Shown: positions 41,902 through 50,040 of the stretch, piece by piece
How the letters are laid out: the number at the start of each line of letters is the position of its first letter
How positions within the stretch are numbered: position 1 is the first letter of the stretch
Assembly (NCBI GenBank): GCA_965224595.1
Contig: OZ245058.1
Span: 186,001 to 250,000 of the forward strand
Length of the DNA stretch: 64,000 nucleotides
Source: Aliivibrio_A sp016764915
GTDB taxonomy: Bacteria; Pseudomonadota; Gammaproteobacteria; Enterobacterales; Vibrionaceae
Reading direction: 5' to 3'
The notes under the pieces: generated by a model
What the model was told of the DNA's origin: nothing
What the model saw: the letters and a program-made list of their open reading frames with translations, nothing else
The model's database searches: none
Translations under genes and position numbers: made by a program

Positions 41902-41951
41902 TTTTTTCTCGTATTGCATTTTATATGCGGTACAAGCAATCAAATTATTGT

Positions 41952-42028
41952 GCGCTAGTAGCTCAGCTGGATAGAGTACTTGGCTACGAACCAGGCGGTC
42001 GGAGGTTCGAATCCTTCCTGGCGCACCA
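41952..42028 (+). tRNA. tRNA-Arg(ACG), copy 6
   Basis: Identical to copy 1; 127 bp after copy 5, so its spacer is 2 nt shorter. Last gene of the array before the terminator. Confidence 0.96.
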
Positions 42029-42043
42029 TTATTATGTACAGAT

Positions 42044-42072
42044 AAGCCCAACTCAATGAGTTGGGCTTTTTT
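42044..42072 (+). terminator. Terminator of the csrA-tRNA array
   Basis: AAGCCCAACTC / GAGTTGGGCTT, an 11-bp stem with a 3-nt loop, then six T in total. Strong rho-independent terminator 15 nt after the last tRNA. Confidence 0.92.
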
Positions 42073-42180
42073 GTGTTTAAATTTTGATGTGCCCACCGAT
42101 AGCTACATCCTCAGCGCTAGATACACCTATTTACTTGATGAAATGTTATCTAATTGTTTCCTATTATTAATAATAAGTGA

Positions 42181-42203
42181 CGATACGACACAAAATCGTA
42201 TCG
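42181..42203. repeat. 8-bp perfect inverted repeat upstream of oadG
   Basis: CGATACGA (42181-42188) and TCGTATCG (42196-42203) around 7 nt. It lies about 60 bp before a TATAAT element, a plausible operator position. No T run follows. Confidence 0.65.
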
Positions 42204-42263
42204 AACTGCTTGTTTTTCTAAATCATGATGATTATTTGAAAATAGTGTGTTATTTTCGCGGTG

Positions 42264-42269
42264 TATAAT
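42264..42269 (+). promoter_or_regulatory. Putative -10 element of oadGAB
   Basis: Perfect TATAAT, about 90 bp before oadG. No good -35 is visible at 16-18 nt upstream, which suggests dependence on an activator. Confidence 0.4.
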
Positions 42270-42357
42270 TTAATTAGTCACAACGGTTTATATGAACTAA
42301 AGTAATCTGCTTTATTTATATAATGAGTTCAACTGTCACCTTAAGCAGAAAGGAAGC

Positions 42358-42615
42358 ATGATGACAGATATAGGGAGTTTAATGAGGGAAGCCGCAATAC
42401 TCATGGTGACTGGTATGTCCGTGGTATTTGTGTTTCTAACCACACTTATCTACATTGTTCGATTAATATCAAAGCTGGTTCCAGAGGAGTTACCACCTCA
42501 AACGCGAACCATGATTCAACGTACTACTTCAACTAACACGACTGGTGTTAAACCGGAAGTTGTTGCTGCAATATCGGCAGCCGTTCAGCAATATCGAAGC
42601 GCCAAACAAAACTAA
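42358..42615 (+). CDS. oadG: Oxaloacetate decarboxylase gamma subunit OadG
   Basis: Small membrane subunit of the Na+-translocating oxaloacetate decarboxylase; it holds the alpha and beta subunits together and binds zinc in characterised enzymes. One membrane segment (about residues 13-37, AAILMVTGMSVVFVFLTTLIY), then a Pro/Thr linker and a helical C-terminus PEVVAAISAAVQQYR. Length 85. AAAGGAAG precedes two adjacent ATGs (42358, 42361). The oadG-oadA-oadB order after the csrA-tRNA array is as in V. cholerae. Confidence 0.92.
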   Translation: MMTDIGSLMREAAILMVTGMSVVFVFLTTLIYIVRLISKLVPEELPPQTRTMIQRTTSTNTTGVKPEVVAAISAAVQQYRSAKQN

Positions 42616-42652
42616 TTATTATTTTAAGACTTACCAAAAGGAGTTTGTGAGC

Positions 42653-44425
42653 ATGTCAAAACCACTAGCTATCACTGATGTCGTACTGCGTGATGCCCAC
42701 CAATCATTATTTGCAACCCGTATGCGTACCGAAGATATGCTACCTATAGCAGCAGAGTTAGATAATGTGGGCTACTGGTCGTTGGAAACGTGGGGCGGGG
42801 CAACATTTGATGCCTGTATCCGTTATCTTGGCGAGGATCCTTGGGAGCGTTTACGAGCACTCAAACAAGCGATGCCAAAGACACCAATGCAAATGTTACT
42901 GCGTGGGCAGAACTTACTAGGATATCGTCACTATGCTGATGATGTAGTCACTAAGTTTATTGAACGTGCACACACCAACGGCATAGACGTTTTCAGAATC
43001 TTTGATGCAATGAACGATGTACGAAATTTTGAAACTGCAGTTAAGGCAACTATAGACGTCGGCGGACACGCTCAAGGCACCCTCTCCTATACCACAAGTC
43101 CAGTCCACAATAGTGATACTTGGGTTGATTTAGCTAAACGACTTGAAGATCTTGGCTGTCACTCACTCTGCATTAAAGATATGTCAGGTTTATTGAAGCC
43201 GTATGAGGCTGAAGAGCTAGTCTCAAGAATTAAAGCATCGTGTGATGTTCCATTGGCACTTCATTGTCATGCAACAACGGGTCTTTCAACTGCCACAGCG
43301 GTGAAAGCGGTTGAAGCTGGTTTGGATATTTTAGACACTGCAATCTCTTCAATGAGCCAAACTTATGGGCATACACCGACTGAAACCGTTATCGCTATGC
43401 TTGAAGGCACCAAAAGGGATACCAATTTATCGTTAGAGTCAATTGCACCCATAGCGGCTTATTTTAGAGAAGTAAGGAAAAAATACGCCAAATTTGAAGG
43501 TCAACTTAAAGGCGTTGATGCTCGTATTTTGATTGCTCAAGTACCTGGCGGCATGTTAACGAACATGGAGAGTCAACTCAAAGAACAAGGCGCTGCAGAT
43601 CGTCTTGATGAAGTGCTACTTGAAATACCTAAGGTGCGAAAAGACCTAGGTTATATCCCACTTGTCACTCCGACCTCACAAATCGTGGGCTCTCAATCAG
43701 TGATTAATGTGTTGATGGGGGAGCGTTATAAAACCATTACTAAAGAGACTGCAGGTGTTCTTAAAGGCGAGTATGGTACGGCACCTGCTGAAGTTAATGC
43801 TGAACTTCAAGCTCGGGTTCTCGACGGCGCAGAGGCAATAACGTGTCGACCTGCTGATCTGCTTGAATCTGAATTGCATTTACTTGAGAAAGAACTACAC
43901 GAAAAAGCAAAGCAGGACAATATCACCCTTGCTGAGCACTCAATTGAAGATGTACTAACCTATTCGTTATTCCCGCAGGTTGGTCTTAAATTCCTGAAAA
44001 ACCGCAATGATCCAAGTGCATTTGAACCGGCACCAGGCATTGAACCTGAAGTGGTAACAGCACCGGTAGCTGCGACCGCGGGCAGTATTGAAAGTTACAG
44101 CGTTAAAGTAGATGGTCAAGTCTATGATGTGGAGGTTGGCCCACAAGGTAGTGTTTCGTCAGTTGTTAAAGCTGCAACACAGGCAGTAGCAGCACCAAAA
44201 GCAAGTGGCAATATTGAAGATGTACTTGCTCCTTTGGCTGGTAATATTTTTCAAGTGAAAGTAAAAGAAGGCATGGAAGTGGAAGAGGGTGAAGTGATTA
44301 TCATCCTTGAAGCGATGAAGATGGAGACCGAAATCCGCGCAGTACGTGCTGGTATCGTGCATGAGCTTCATGTTAAAGAGGGTGACTCTGTCACTGTCGG
44401 TTTACCTTTGTTAACGTTGGCGTAG
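42653..44425 (+). CDS. oadA: Oxaloacetate decarboxylase alpha subunit OadA
   Basis: Biotin-dependent carboxyltransferase subunit that moves CO2 from oxaloacetate to biotin. N-terminal carboxyltransferase TIM barrel with VVLRDAHQSLFATRMRTEDM and LHCHATTGLS (metal site), a PYC/OADA conserved domain, a Pro/Ala linker, and a biotinyl domain with the attachment lysine K556 in EAMKMETEIRA. The start at ATG 42653 follows AAAAGGAG at 9-nt spacing and gives 590 residues. The frame is open 36 codons upstream into oadG, but that part is not OadA-like. Confidence 0.97.
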   Translation: MSKPLAITDVVLRDAHQSLFATRMRTEDMLPIAAELDNVGYWSLETWGGATFDACIRYLGEDPWERLRALKQAMPKTPMQMLLRGQNLLGYRHYADDVVTKFIERAHTNGIDVFRIFDAMNDVRNFETAVKATIDVGGHAQGTLSYTTSPVHNSDTWVDLAKRLEDLGCHSLCIKDMSGLLKPYEAEELVSRIKASCDVPLALHCHATTGLSTATAVKAVEAGLDILDTAISSMSQTYGHTPTETVIAMLEGTKRDTNLSLESIAPIAAYFREVRKKYAKFEGQLKGVDARILIAQVPGGMLTNMESQLKEQGAADRLDEVLLEIPKVRKDLGYIPLVTPTSQIVGSQSVINVLMGERYKTITKETAGVLKGEYGTAPAEVNAELQARVLDGAEAITCRPADLLESELHLLEKELHEKAKQDNITLAEHSIEDVLTYSLFPQVGLKFLKNRNDPSAFEPAPGIEPEVVTAPVAATAGSIESYSVKVDGQVYDVEVGPQGSVSSVVKAATQAVAAPKASGNIEDVLAPLAGNIFQVKVKEGMEVEEGEVIIILEAMKMETEIRAVRAGIVHELHVKEGDSVTVGLPLLTLA

Positions 44426-44435
44426 GATATTACCC

Positions 44436-45566
44436 ATGGATGGTCTATTAACACTTTGGTCTGAGACGGGCATTGCTAATTTTGAGTTACCTCAAGTTAT
44501 CATGTTGCTGATTGGCTTTGGTTTACTCTTTTTAGCAATTAGAAAAGGTTATGAGCCTCTATTACTGCTGCCTATTGGTTTTGGTGCTATTTTGGCCAAT
44601 ATTCCCAATGCGGGGTTCACTGAACCAGGTGGTCTGCTCTATTATATCTATCACATAGGAATTGAAACGGGTGTTTTCCCTCTTTTGATTTTTATGGGGG
44701 TTGGAGCAATGACCGATTTTGGTGCTTTGATTGCGAATCCTAAGACACTTTGGTTAGGTGCTGCTGCCCAATTAGGTATCTTTGCCACTCTGTTTGGTGC
44801 GATAGCGTTAAACTTAGTTCCTGGCATGGAGTTTAGTTTGGCGGATGCTTCATCCATTGCCATTATTGGTGGCGCGGATGGACCTACGGCTATATTTTTA
44901 GCCAGTAAGTTGTCTCCGGATCTTTTAGGTGCTATCGCTGTCGCTGCTTATAGTTATATGGCACTGGTTCCGATTATTCAGCCGCCAATTATGAAAGCAC
45001 TGACTACGCCAGAGGAGCGCCAGATTAAAATGGCTCAGCTGCGCCATGTTGGTAAAGCGGAAAAGATATTTTTTCCATTAGCAGTACTATTAATGACGAT
45101 CTTATTTCTACCTTCAGCAACACCTTTAATTGGGATGTTCTGTTTGGGTAACTTGATGAAAGAGTCAGGTGTGGTTGATCGTTTATCTAAAACGGCGCAA
45201 AACGAATTAATCAATGTGGTCACTATCTTCTTAGGTTTAGGGGTGGGTTCAAAACTGCAAGCTGATAAATTTTTGAATGTTGAAACATTAGGCATATTAG
45301 CCTTAGGTGCTCTGGCTTTTTCAATCGGCACAGCCGGTGGTCTGATTATGGCTAAAGTACTCAATAAATATTCAGAAGAGGATATTAATCCATTGATTGG
45401 CGCTGCCGGTGTTTCAGCCGTTCCAATGGCTGCGCGCGTGGTCAATAAAGTAGGGCTGGAGGCTAATCCACATAACTTCTTATTGATGCATGCGATGGGG
45501 CCCAACGTTGCTGGTGTTCTTGGTTCTGCCGTTGCAGCGGGTGTTTTGCTTGCGCTAGTTGGTTAA
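44436..45566 (+). CDS. oadB: Oxaloacetate decarboxylase beta subunit OadB (Na+ pump)
   Basis: Polytopic membrane subunit that decarboxylates carboxybiotin and exports Na+. About nine to eleven hydrophobic segments; the conserved pore region IIGGADGPTAIFLASKLSPDLL near residue 142 carries the Asp implicated in Na+ translocation. IGAAGVSAVPMAARVVNKVG and HAMGPNVAGVLGSAVAAG lie at the C-terminus. Length 376 is typical for the short OadB. It starts 10 bp after oadA and ends the operon. Confidence 0.97.
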   Translation: MDGLLTLWSETGIANFELPQVIMLLIGFGLLFLAIRKGYEPLLLLPIGFGAILANIPNAGFTEPGGLLYYIYHIGIETGVFPLLIFMGVGAMTDFGALIANPKTLWLGAAAQLGIFATLFGAIALNLVPGMEFSLADASSIAIIGGADGPTAIFLASKLSPDLLGAIAVAAYSYMALVPIIQPPIMKALTTPEERQIKMAQLRHVGKAEKIFFPLAVLLMTILFLPSATPLIGMFCLGNLMKESGVVDRLSKTAQNELINVVTIFLGLGVGSKLQADKFLNVETLGILALGALAFSIGTAGGLIMAKVLNKYSEEDINPLIGAAGVSAVPMAARVVNKVGLEANPHNFLLMHAMGPNVAGVLGSAVAAGVLLALVG

Positions 45567-45594
45567 ATAAGAGCGTTTAACTTATCAATATGTT

Positions 45595-45623
45595 AAAGGA
45601 GCTGAATAGCTCCTTTTCTTTTT
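45595..45623 (+). terminator. oadGAB terminator
   Basis: AAAGGAGCT / AGCTCCTTT stem with loop GAAT, then a T-rich tail. Ends the oad operon. Confidence 0.85.
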
Positions 45624-45673
45624 GCTATTATTTTAGGTATGGTAGAACGATAACTTACAGTAGAGTGATCATT

Positions 45674-46624
45674 ATGTCCGAGAATAAACATATAGTTATT
45701 TCGAAATTTGGGGATACATCAGTACTCGAGATCCAGAGTAAGCCCATTCCAGAGCCTGCTGCTAATGAAGTGCTAATTCGAGTTGCATTCTCTGGAGTGA
45801 ATCCGATTGATGTAAAAACTCGAGCAGGTCTTGGCTGGGCTGCTGCACAGAATAAAGATAACCTGCCATGGACACTTGGTTATGACATCGCTGGAGAAGT
45901 AATTCAGTGTGGTGCTAATAGCGAAAGATTCCCAATCGGACAACAAGTGGCTGGTTTTATAGGTTTTCCACTTGAAGGTGGTGGTTATAGCCAGTACATC
46001 ACGGTCAATGAAGCTCAATTGAGCGCAATACCTGAAAGTGTCACATTAGAAGCGGCAGCTGCGATTCCTCTCGCAGGGCAAACGGCCATTCAAGCTATTA
46101 ATCAAGCCAATGTGGAAGAGGGCGAAAGAGTTCTTATCCTCGCTGGTGCAGGTGGTGTTGGTCATATCGCGGTGCAAGTTGCTATTGCCAAGAAAGCAGA
46201 AGTCTATACCACCTGTGGTGAAGATAATCTCGACTTTATCGCAGGCTTAGGTGCACACGCTATCAACTATCACTTTTCTCCTGTTTCTGAACGGCTGTCA
46301 GATGTTGATGTATTGATTGACTTAGTGGGCGGTGATGCGGCATTAGATGCATTAAAGTGCTTAAAAGATGAAGCCAGAGTCGTTACGGTTCCAACATTAA
46401 CCGCAGAAACCATTTGTGAACGTGCCACAAAACTAGGCTTTAGAGCGACAGGCATGCTCGTTTCGCCATCAACTGAGTTATTAGATGCTCTGTTGTACAT
46501 GATTGGTATTGGTATGCTTAAGGTCGAAATAGAATCGATTTTTCCGATGCATCAAGCTGCAGAGGCACATGCTCAGATTGAAACCGGGCATACTCGCGGA
46601 AAAATAGTATTAGATATGAAATAG
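45674..46624 (+). CDS. NADP-dependent quinone oxidoreductase-like protein (MDR family)
   Basis: Zinc-free medium-chain dehydrogenase/reductase, close to quinone oxidoreductase or enoyl reductase types. GroES-like N-terminal domain with NEVLIRVAFSGVNPIDVKTR, then the nucleotide-binding motif ILAGAGGVGHIAVQVA near residue 152, and a C-terminal GKIVLDMK. No cysteine cluster for structural zinc is visible. The start at ATG 45674 gives 316 residues; the frame continues upstream into the oad terminator, so an earlier start is unlikely. The substrate cannot be told from sequence. It may share a transcript with yqaA. Confidence 0.85.
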   Translation: MSENKHIVISKFGDTSVLEIQSKPIPEPAANEVLIRVAFSGVNPIDVKTRAGLGWAAAQNKDNLPWTLGYDIAGEVIQCGANSERFPIGQQVAGFIGFPLEGGGYSQYITVNEAQLSAIPESVTLEAAAAIPLAGQTAIQAINQANVEEGERVLILAGAGGVGHIAVQVAIAKKAEVYTTCGEDNLDFIAGLGAHAINYHFSPVSERLSDVDVLIDLVGGDAALDALKCLKDEARVVTVPTLTAETICERATKLGFRATGMLVSPSTELLDALLYMIGIGMLKVEIESIFPMHQAAEAHAQIETGHTRGKIVLDMK

Positions 46625-46648
46625 AACCGATTGGATTAGTGATTACGT

Positions 46649-47080
46649 ATGTTATCGATGTTTAACGCTGATTCTGCATTGTGGATTCTATTTAGTACCA
46701 GCTTTCTCAGCTCAACGTTGCTGCCAGGCGGTTCAGAGGCAGCACTATTAGCCACTCTTCACCTCAATGAACATGCGATTTGGTTAGTGATTGTTGTTGC
46801 GACGATAGGCAATACACTAGGAGGCATCACCAATTATATTTTAGGTTTTCTGCTTCCAGATAAAACTTCTTCTGAAAAACAGAGTCATAGAGCATTAGGC
46901 TGGATTAAAAAGCACGGCTATTGGACTCTGTTATTGAGTTGGTTACCGATAATTGGTGATCCGCTCTGTTTAGCTGCTGGCTGGCTTAGAATGCGTTTTT
47001 GGATCTGTTTGGTTATGATTTTAACGGGCAAAGCAGCTCGTTACTCCATTCTTACTCTCATCGTAAATAAAATTCTTTAG
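46649..47080 (+). CDS. yqaA: YqaA family membrane protein
   Basis: Small inner-membrane protein related to the DedA/VTT (SNARE-associated) family. Hydrophobic segments near residues 8-28, 42-66, 90-110 and 115-140, with TLLPGGSEAALLATLHL and GNTLGGITNYILGFLLP typical of YqaA. The role is not established; DedA relatives affect membrane homeostasis and lipid transport. Length 143 is normal. It lies between a reductase gene and an M16 peptidase, with 8 bp to the latter. Confidence 0.88.
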   Translation: MLSMFNADSALWILFSTSFLSSTLLPGGSEAALLATLHLNEHAIWLVIVVATIGNTLGGITNYILGFLLPDKTSSEKQSHRALGWIKKHGYWTLLLSWLPIIGDPLCLAAGWLRMRFWICLVMILTGKAARYSILTLIVNKIL

Positions 47081-47088
47081 GAACACCG

Positions 47089-49938
47089 ATGAAAAAATGG
47101 CTTGTAAGCTCTCTACTGATTGCATTAGTAGGATGTACTGGTAACAAAAATGATCTTCCAATATTGACAGAAGAGTCAGGCATTACACTGATAGAAAGTG
47201 TGACACAAGACTCTGGCGACAATGTGATTCCGTACAGTAAGTACACACTCGACAATGGATTAACGATCATTTTATCTCCGGATCACTCCGATCCTTTGGT
47301 GCATGTAGATGTGACTTATCATGTTGGATCGGCGCGTGAAGATATTGGTAAGTCTGGATTTGCTCACTTCTTTGAGCACATGATGTTTCAAGGCTCGGAC
47401 AATGTTGGGGACCAAGAACATTTTCGTTTGATCACGGAAGCGGGTGGTACGTTAAACGGTACCACTAATAGAGATCGAACCAACTATTTTGAAACGGTGC
47501 CTGCAAATGAACTTGAGAAGATGCTGTGGTTAGAATCGGACCGCATGGGGTTCCTTATCGATGCTGTCTCACAAAAGAAGTTTGAGATTCAGCGTAGCAC
47601 GGTCAAAAATGAGCGAGCACAAAACTACGATAATCGTCCGTATGGCTTAATGTATGAACGCATTGGTCAAGCTCTCTATCCGTTAAACCACCCATACTCA
47701 TGGCAGACCATCGGTTACGTTGAAGATTTGGATCGAGTGGATGTGAATGATCTGAAAGCATTTTTCTTACGTTGGTATGGCCCAAACAACGCCGTGATTA
47801 CGATTGGTGGAGATATTGATTTAACTCAAACGTTAGAGTGGGTGAAGCAATATTTTGGCTCTATTCCAAGAGGTCCTGAAGTTGATGATGCAGAAAAACA
47901 ACCTGCGCTATTAACGGAAGATCGTTTTATTACATTAGAAGATAACATTCAACAGCCACTGGTGATGATGGCATATCCAACCCTTTATCGTGGTGCTGAA
48001 GACGAAGCTAAGATTGATATGTTGGCCAGTGCGTTAGGCCAAGGAAAAAATAGTATTTTATATCAGGAGTTAGTCAAAACAGGAAAAGCGGTTGATGCGG
48101 GTGCTTTTCATGATTGTGCTGAACTGGCGTGTACTCTTTATGTGTATGCAATGGCCGACTCCGGCGAGAAATCAAATTTAAAAGAGACTTATGAACAGTT
48201 ACAACAAGTGCTTAATGCATTTAATAAGCGAGGAGTGACACTAGAAGATATTACAGAGATCAAAGGCAGCGCTGAAGCGGGAGCAATTTTTGGTTTACAA
48301 AGTGTGCAAGGTAAAGTTTCTCAGCTTGCCTCAAATGAGACCTTTTATGGTGATCCAAACCGACTAACAACCGAGTTAGCTGCATTACGTGCTGTTGAGC
48401 CCAGTGATGTGATGGACGTTTTTAAACGTTATGTCTATGACCAGAATAGTGTTGTACTTAGTGTGGTGCCGAAAGGAAAAAGTAACCTTGAAGCGCATCA
48501 CGTGAATTTCACTCCACTACAACGTGTCTTGCCTGACTATCAAAAGATCAGTGATGATGAATTGCAAGTCCGTAAAGGCGAAGATGAATTTGATCGCGCC
48601 ATCATGCCGCAACCATCACTGCCAGTAGAACCTGTATCTCCAACGTTGTATCGCAGTACATTGAAAAATGGCATCAAAATATTGGGTACTGTAGCATCAG
48701 AAACCCCAACCATTGAGATGAAGATTGTCCTTCCTGCTGGCAATCGTTATGTGCCAGAGGGTAAAGAGGGGCTGGCCGATCTGACTGCGGCTCTGATGCA
48801 AGAGGATACACGGCTACACAGCGTGGAGCAGCTAGAGAAAGAGTTAGGCACTTTAGGCAGCTCGGTAAGTTTTGGTACGGGCTTATACAGCACAACCATC
48901 TCTATTGCCTCATTGACCAAAAATATTGATGCAACTTTGTCTATTGTCGAAGAGATGCTCTTTAAACCTGCAATGAAAGAAACAGACTTCGAAAGACTTA
49001 AAAAACAGTCCATTGAGGGATTAATCTACGAACAACAAAAACCAGCCTGGTTAGCTTCTCAAGCGACCAGACAAGTGTTGTTTGCCGGTTCGAGTTTTGC
49101 TCGATCTTCAGATGGAACGATGGTCTCTTTACAAGGCATTACTTTAGAGGATGTGAAGCAATTTTATCAGCAACACTACTCACCTAAAGGTACCAATGTT
49201 GTCGTAGTGGGTGATATTGAGGCATCATCACTGACAGATAAATTGACATTTTTGCAGAATTGGCAGGGAAGTGAGCCTGAAATGTTCGCGCCGCAACGCC
49301 TTCCTACACTTAAGTCTCAAGCCATTTACCTTGTCGATAAACCCAATGCACCTCAAAGTGTTATTCGCCTAGCGCGGCAGGGAATGCGATTTGATGCGAC
49401 AGGAGAGCTGTTTCAAACAAAATTGGCTAATTTTAATTTAGCCGGGAATTTTAATAGCCGTATCAATCAAAATTTGCGTGAGGACAAAGGGTATACCTAC
49501 GGAGCTGGAGGTTACCTTTCTGGAACTAAAGAGCTAGGCAGCGTGGTATTTTATGCGCAAGTTAGGGCGGATGTTACAGGCGCTTCTGTCACTGAATTTC
49601 TGAAAGAGTTAGCGGATTACTCCAAACAGGGTATTACAGATCAAGAGTTAGCTTTCATGCGGTTGGCTGTTGGTCAGCAAGAAGCATTAAACTACGAAAC
49701 GCCAGGCCAAAAAGCAGGGTTATTAAGTAAAATGATGACCTACTCGTTAGATAAAGATTTTATTGAACAGAGAAATAACATTGTTGCCACTATTTCTAAA
49801 CAGGAGATTGATGGGTTATCAACAAAGTGGTTTGAACCGTCGAACTATCAGATTATTGTGGTAGGAGATGTGAAAACAATCAAGCCCCAGTTAGAATCAT
49901 TAGGCATTGATATTCACCTACTGAATGTTGATAAATAG
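47089..49938 (+). CDS. M16 family zinc metalloprotease, lipoprotein
   Basis: Large insulinase/pitrilysin-family peptidase, 949 residues. N-terminal lipoprotein signal MKKWLVSSLLIALVGC with Cys16 as likely lipidation site. The first M16 domain carries the inverted zinc motif HFFEH (H-x-x-E-H) near residue 93, with the downstream Glu in the segment KNERAQNYDNRPYG. The second half repeats the M16 fold without the metal motif, with NFNSRINQNLREDKGYTYGA near residue 790, the R/Y motif of the C-terminal domain. Probably periplasmic or outer-membrane-anchored. Substrate unknown. Confidence 0.92.
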   Translation: MKKWLVSSLLIALVGCTGNKNDLPILTEESGITLIESVTQDSGDNVIPYSKYTLDNGLTIILSPDHSDPLVHVDVTYHVGSAREDIGKSGFAHFFEHMMFQGSDNVGDQEHFRLITEAGGTLNGTTNRDRTNYFETVPANELEKMLWLESDRMGFLIDAVSQKKFEIQRSTVKNERAQNYDNRPYGLMYERIGQALYPLNHPYSWQTIGYVEDLDRVDVNDLKAFFLRWYGPNNAVITIGGDIDLTQTLEWVKQYFGSIPRGPEVDDAEKQPALLTEDRFITLEDNIQQPLVMMAYPTLYRGAEDEAKIDMLASALGQGKNSILYQELVKTGKAVDAGAFHDCAELACTLYVYAMADSGEKSNLKETYEQLQQVLNAFNKRGVTLEDITEIKGSAEAGAIFGLQSVQGKVSQLASNETFYGDPNRLTTELAALRAVEPSDVMDVFKRYVYDQNSVVLSVVPKGKSNLEAHHVNFTPLQRVLPDYQKISDDELQVRKGEDEFDRAIMPQPSLPVEPVSPTLYRSTLKNGIKILGTVASETPTIEMKIVLPAGNRYVPEGKEGLADLTAALMQEDTRLHSVEQLEKELGTLGSSVSFGTGLYSTTISIASLTKNIDATLSIVEEMLFKPAMKETDFERLKKQSIEGLIYEQQKPAWLASQATRQVLFAGSSFARSSDGTMVSLQGITLEDVKQFYQQHYSPKGTNVVVVGDIEASSLTDKLTFLQNWQGSEPEMFAPQRLPTLKSQAIYLVDKPNAPQSVIRLARQGMRFDATGELFQTKLANFNLAGNFNSRINQNLREDKGYTYGAGGYLSGTKELGSVVFYAQVRADVTGASVTEFLKELADYSKQGITDQELAFMRLAVGQQEALNYETPGQKAGLLSKMMTYSLDKDFIEQRNNIVATISKQEIDGLSTKWFEPSNYQIIVVGDVKTIKPQLESLGIDIHLLNVDK

Positions 49939-49971
49939 TCGATGTTAGCAAAGCGTTAACGGGATTTAGAT

Positions 49972-50009
49972 AAAACAACAATCAGTTTCTGGTTGTTGTT
50001 TTATTTTTT
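49972..50009 (+). terminator. M16 protease gene terminator
   Basis: Nearly perfect 14-bp stem AAAACAACAATCAG / CTGGTTGTTGTTTT around a TTT loop, then ATTTTTT. It sits just before gshA. Confidence 0.9.
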
Positions 50010-50040
50010 AGTATTATGATGATAAAAATTTCAACAAAAT

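Larger units (their letters stand above)
41438..41951 (+). repeat. 129-bp tandem repeat of tRNA-Arg plus spacer
   Basis: Four consecutive units start at 41438, 41567, 41696 and 41825. The first three are 129 bp and nearly identical, the spacers differing by one base; the fourth is 127 bp and diverged. Each spacer carries TCGCAT / ATGCGA arms around ten AT-rich bases, a small hairpin that may aid processing of the polycistronic precursor. Confidence 0.93.
42073..42357. other. Intergenic region between tRNA array and oadG
   Basis: With the terminator included, 329 bp separate the last tRNA and oadG. Besides the terminator it holds an 8-bp inverted repeat (42181-42203) and a consensus -10 (42264). 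A 70-codon frame at 42056-42268 starts inside the terminator, has no ribosome-binding site and looks fortuitous. Confidence 0.6.

Noticed and set aside
41375..41974. 199-codon plus-strand frame across the tRNA array, with internal protein repeats
   Set aside because: It is the tRNA-Arg tandem repeat read in one frame: 129 bp is a multiple of three, so repeats stay in frame. Structured tRNAs cover it fully.
41857..42096. 79-codon minus-strand frame across the last tRNA-Arg genes
   Set aside because: Antisense of tRNA-Arg and the terminator; no independent coding signal.
42056..42268. 70-codon plus-strand frame before oadG
   Set aside because: It starts inside the array terminator, has no ribosome-binding site and no recognisable domain.
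45035..45505. 156-codon minus-strand frame opposite oadB
   Set aside because: Shadow of a hydrophobic, compositionally biased gene; oadB is clearly the real product.
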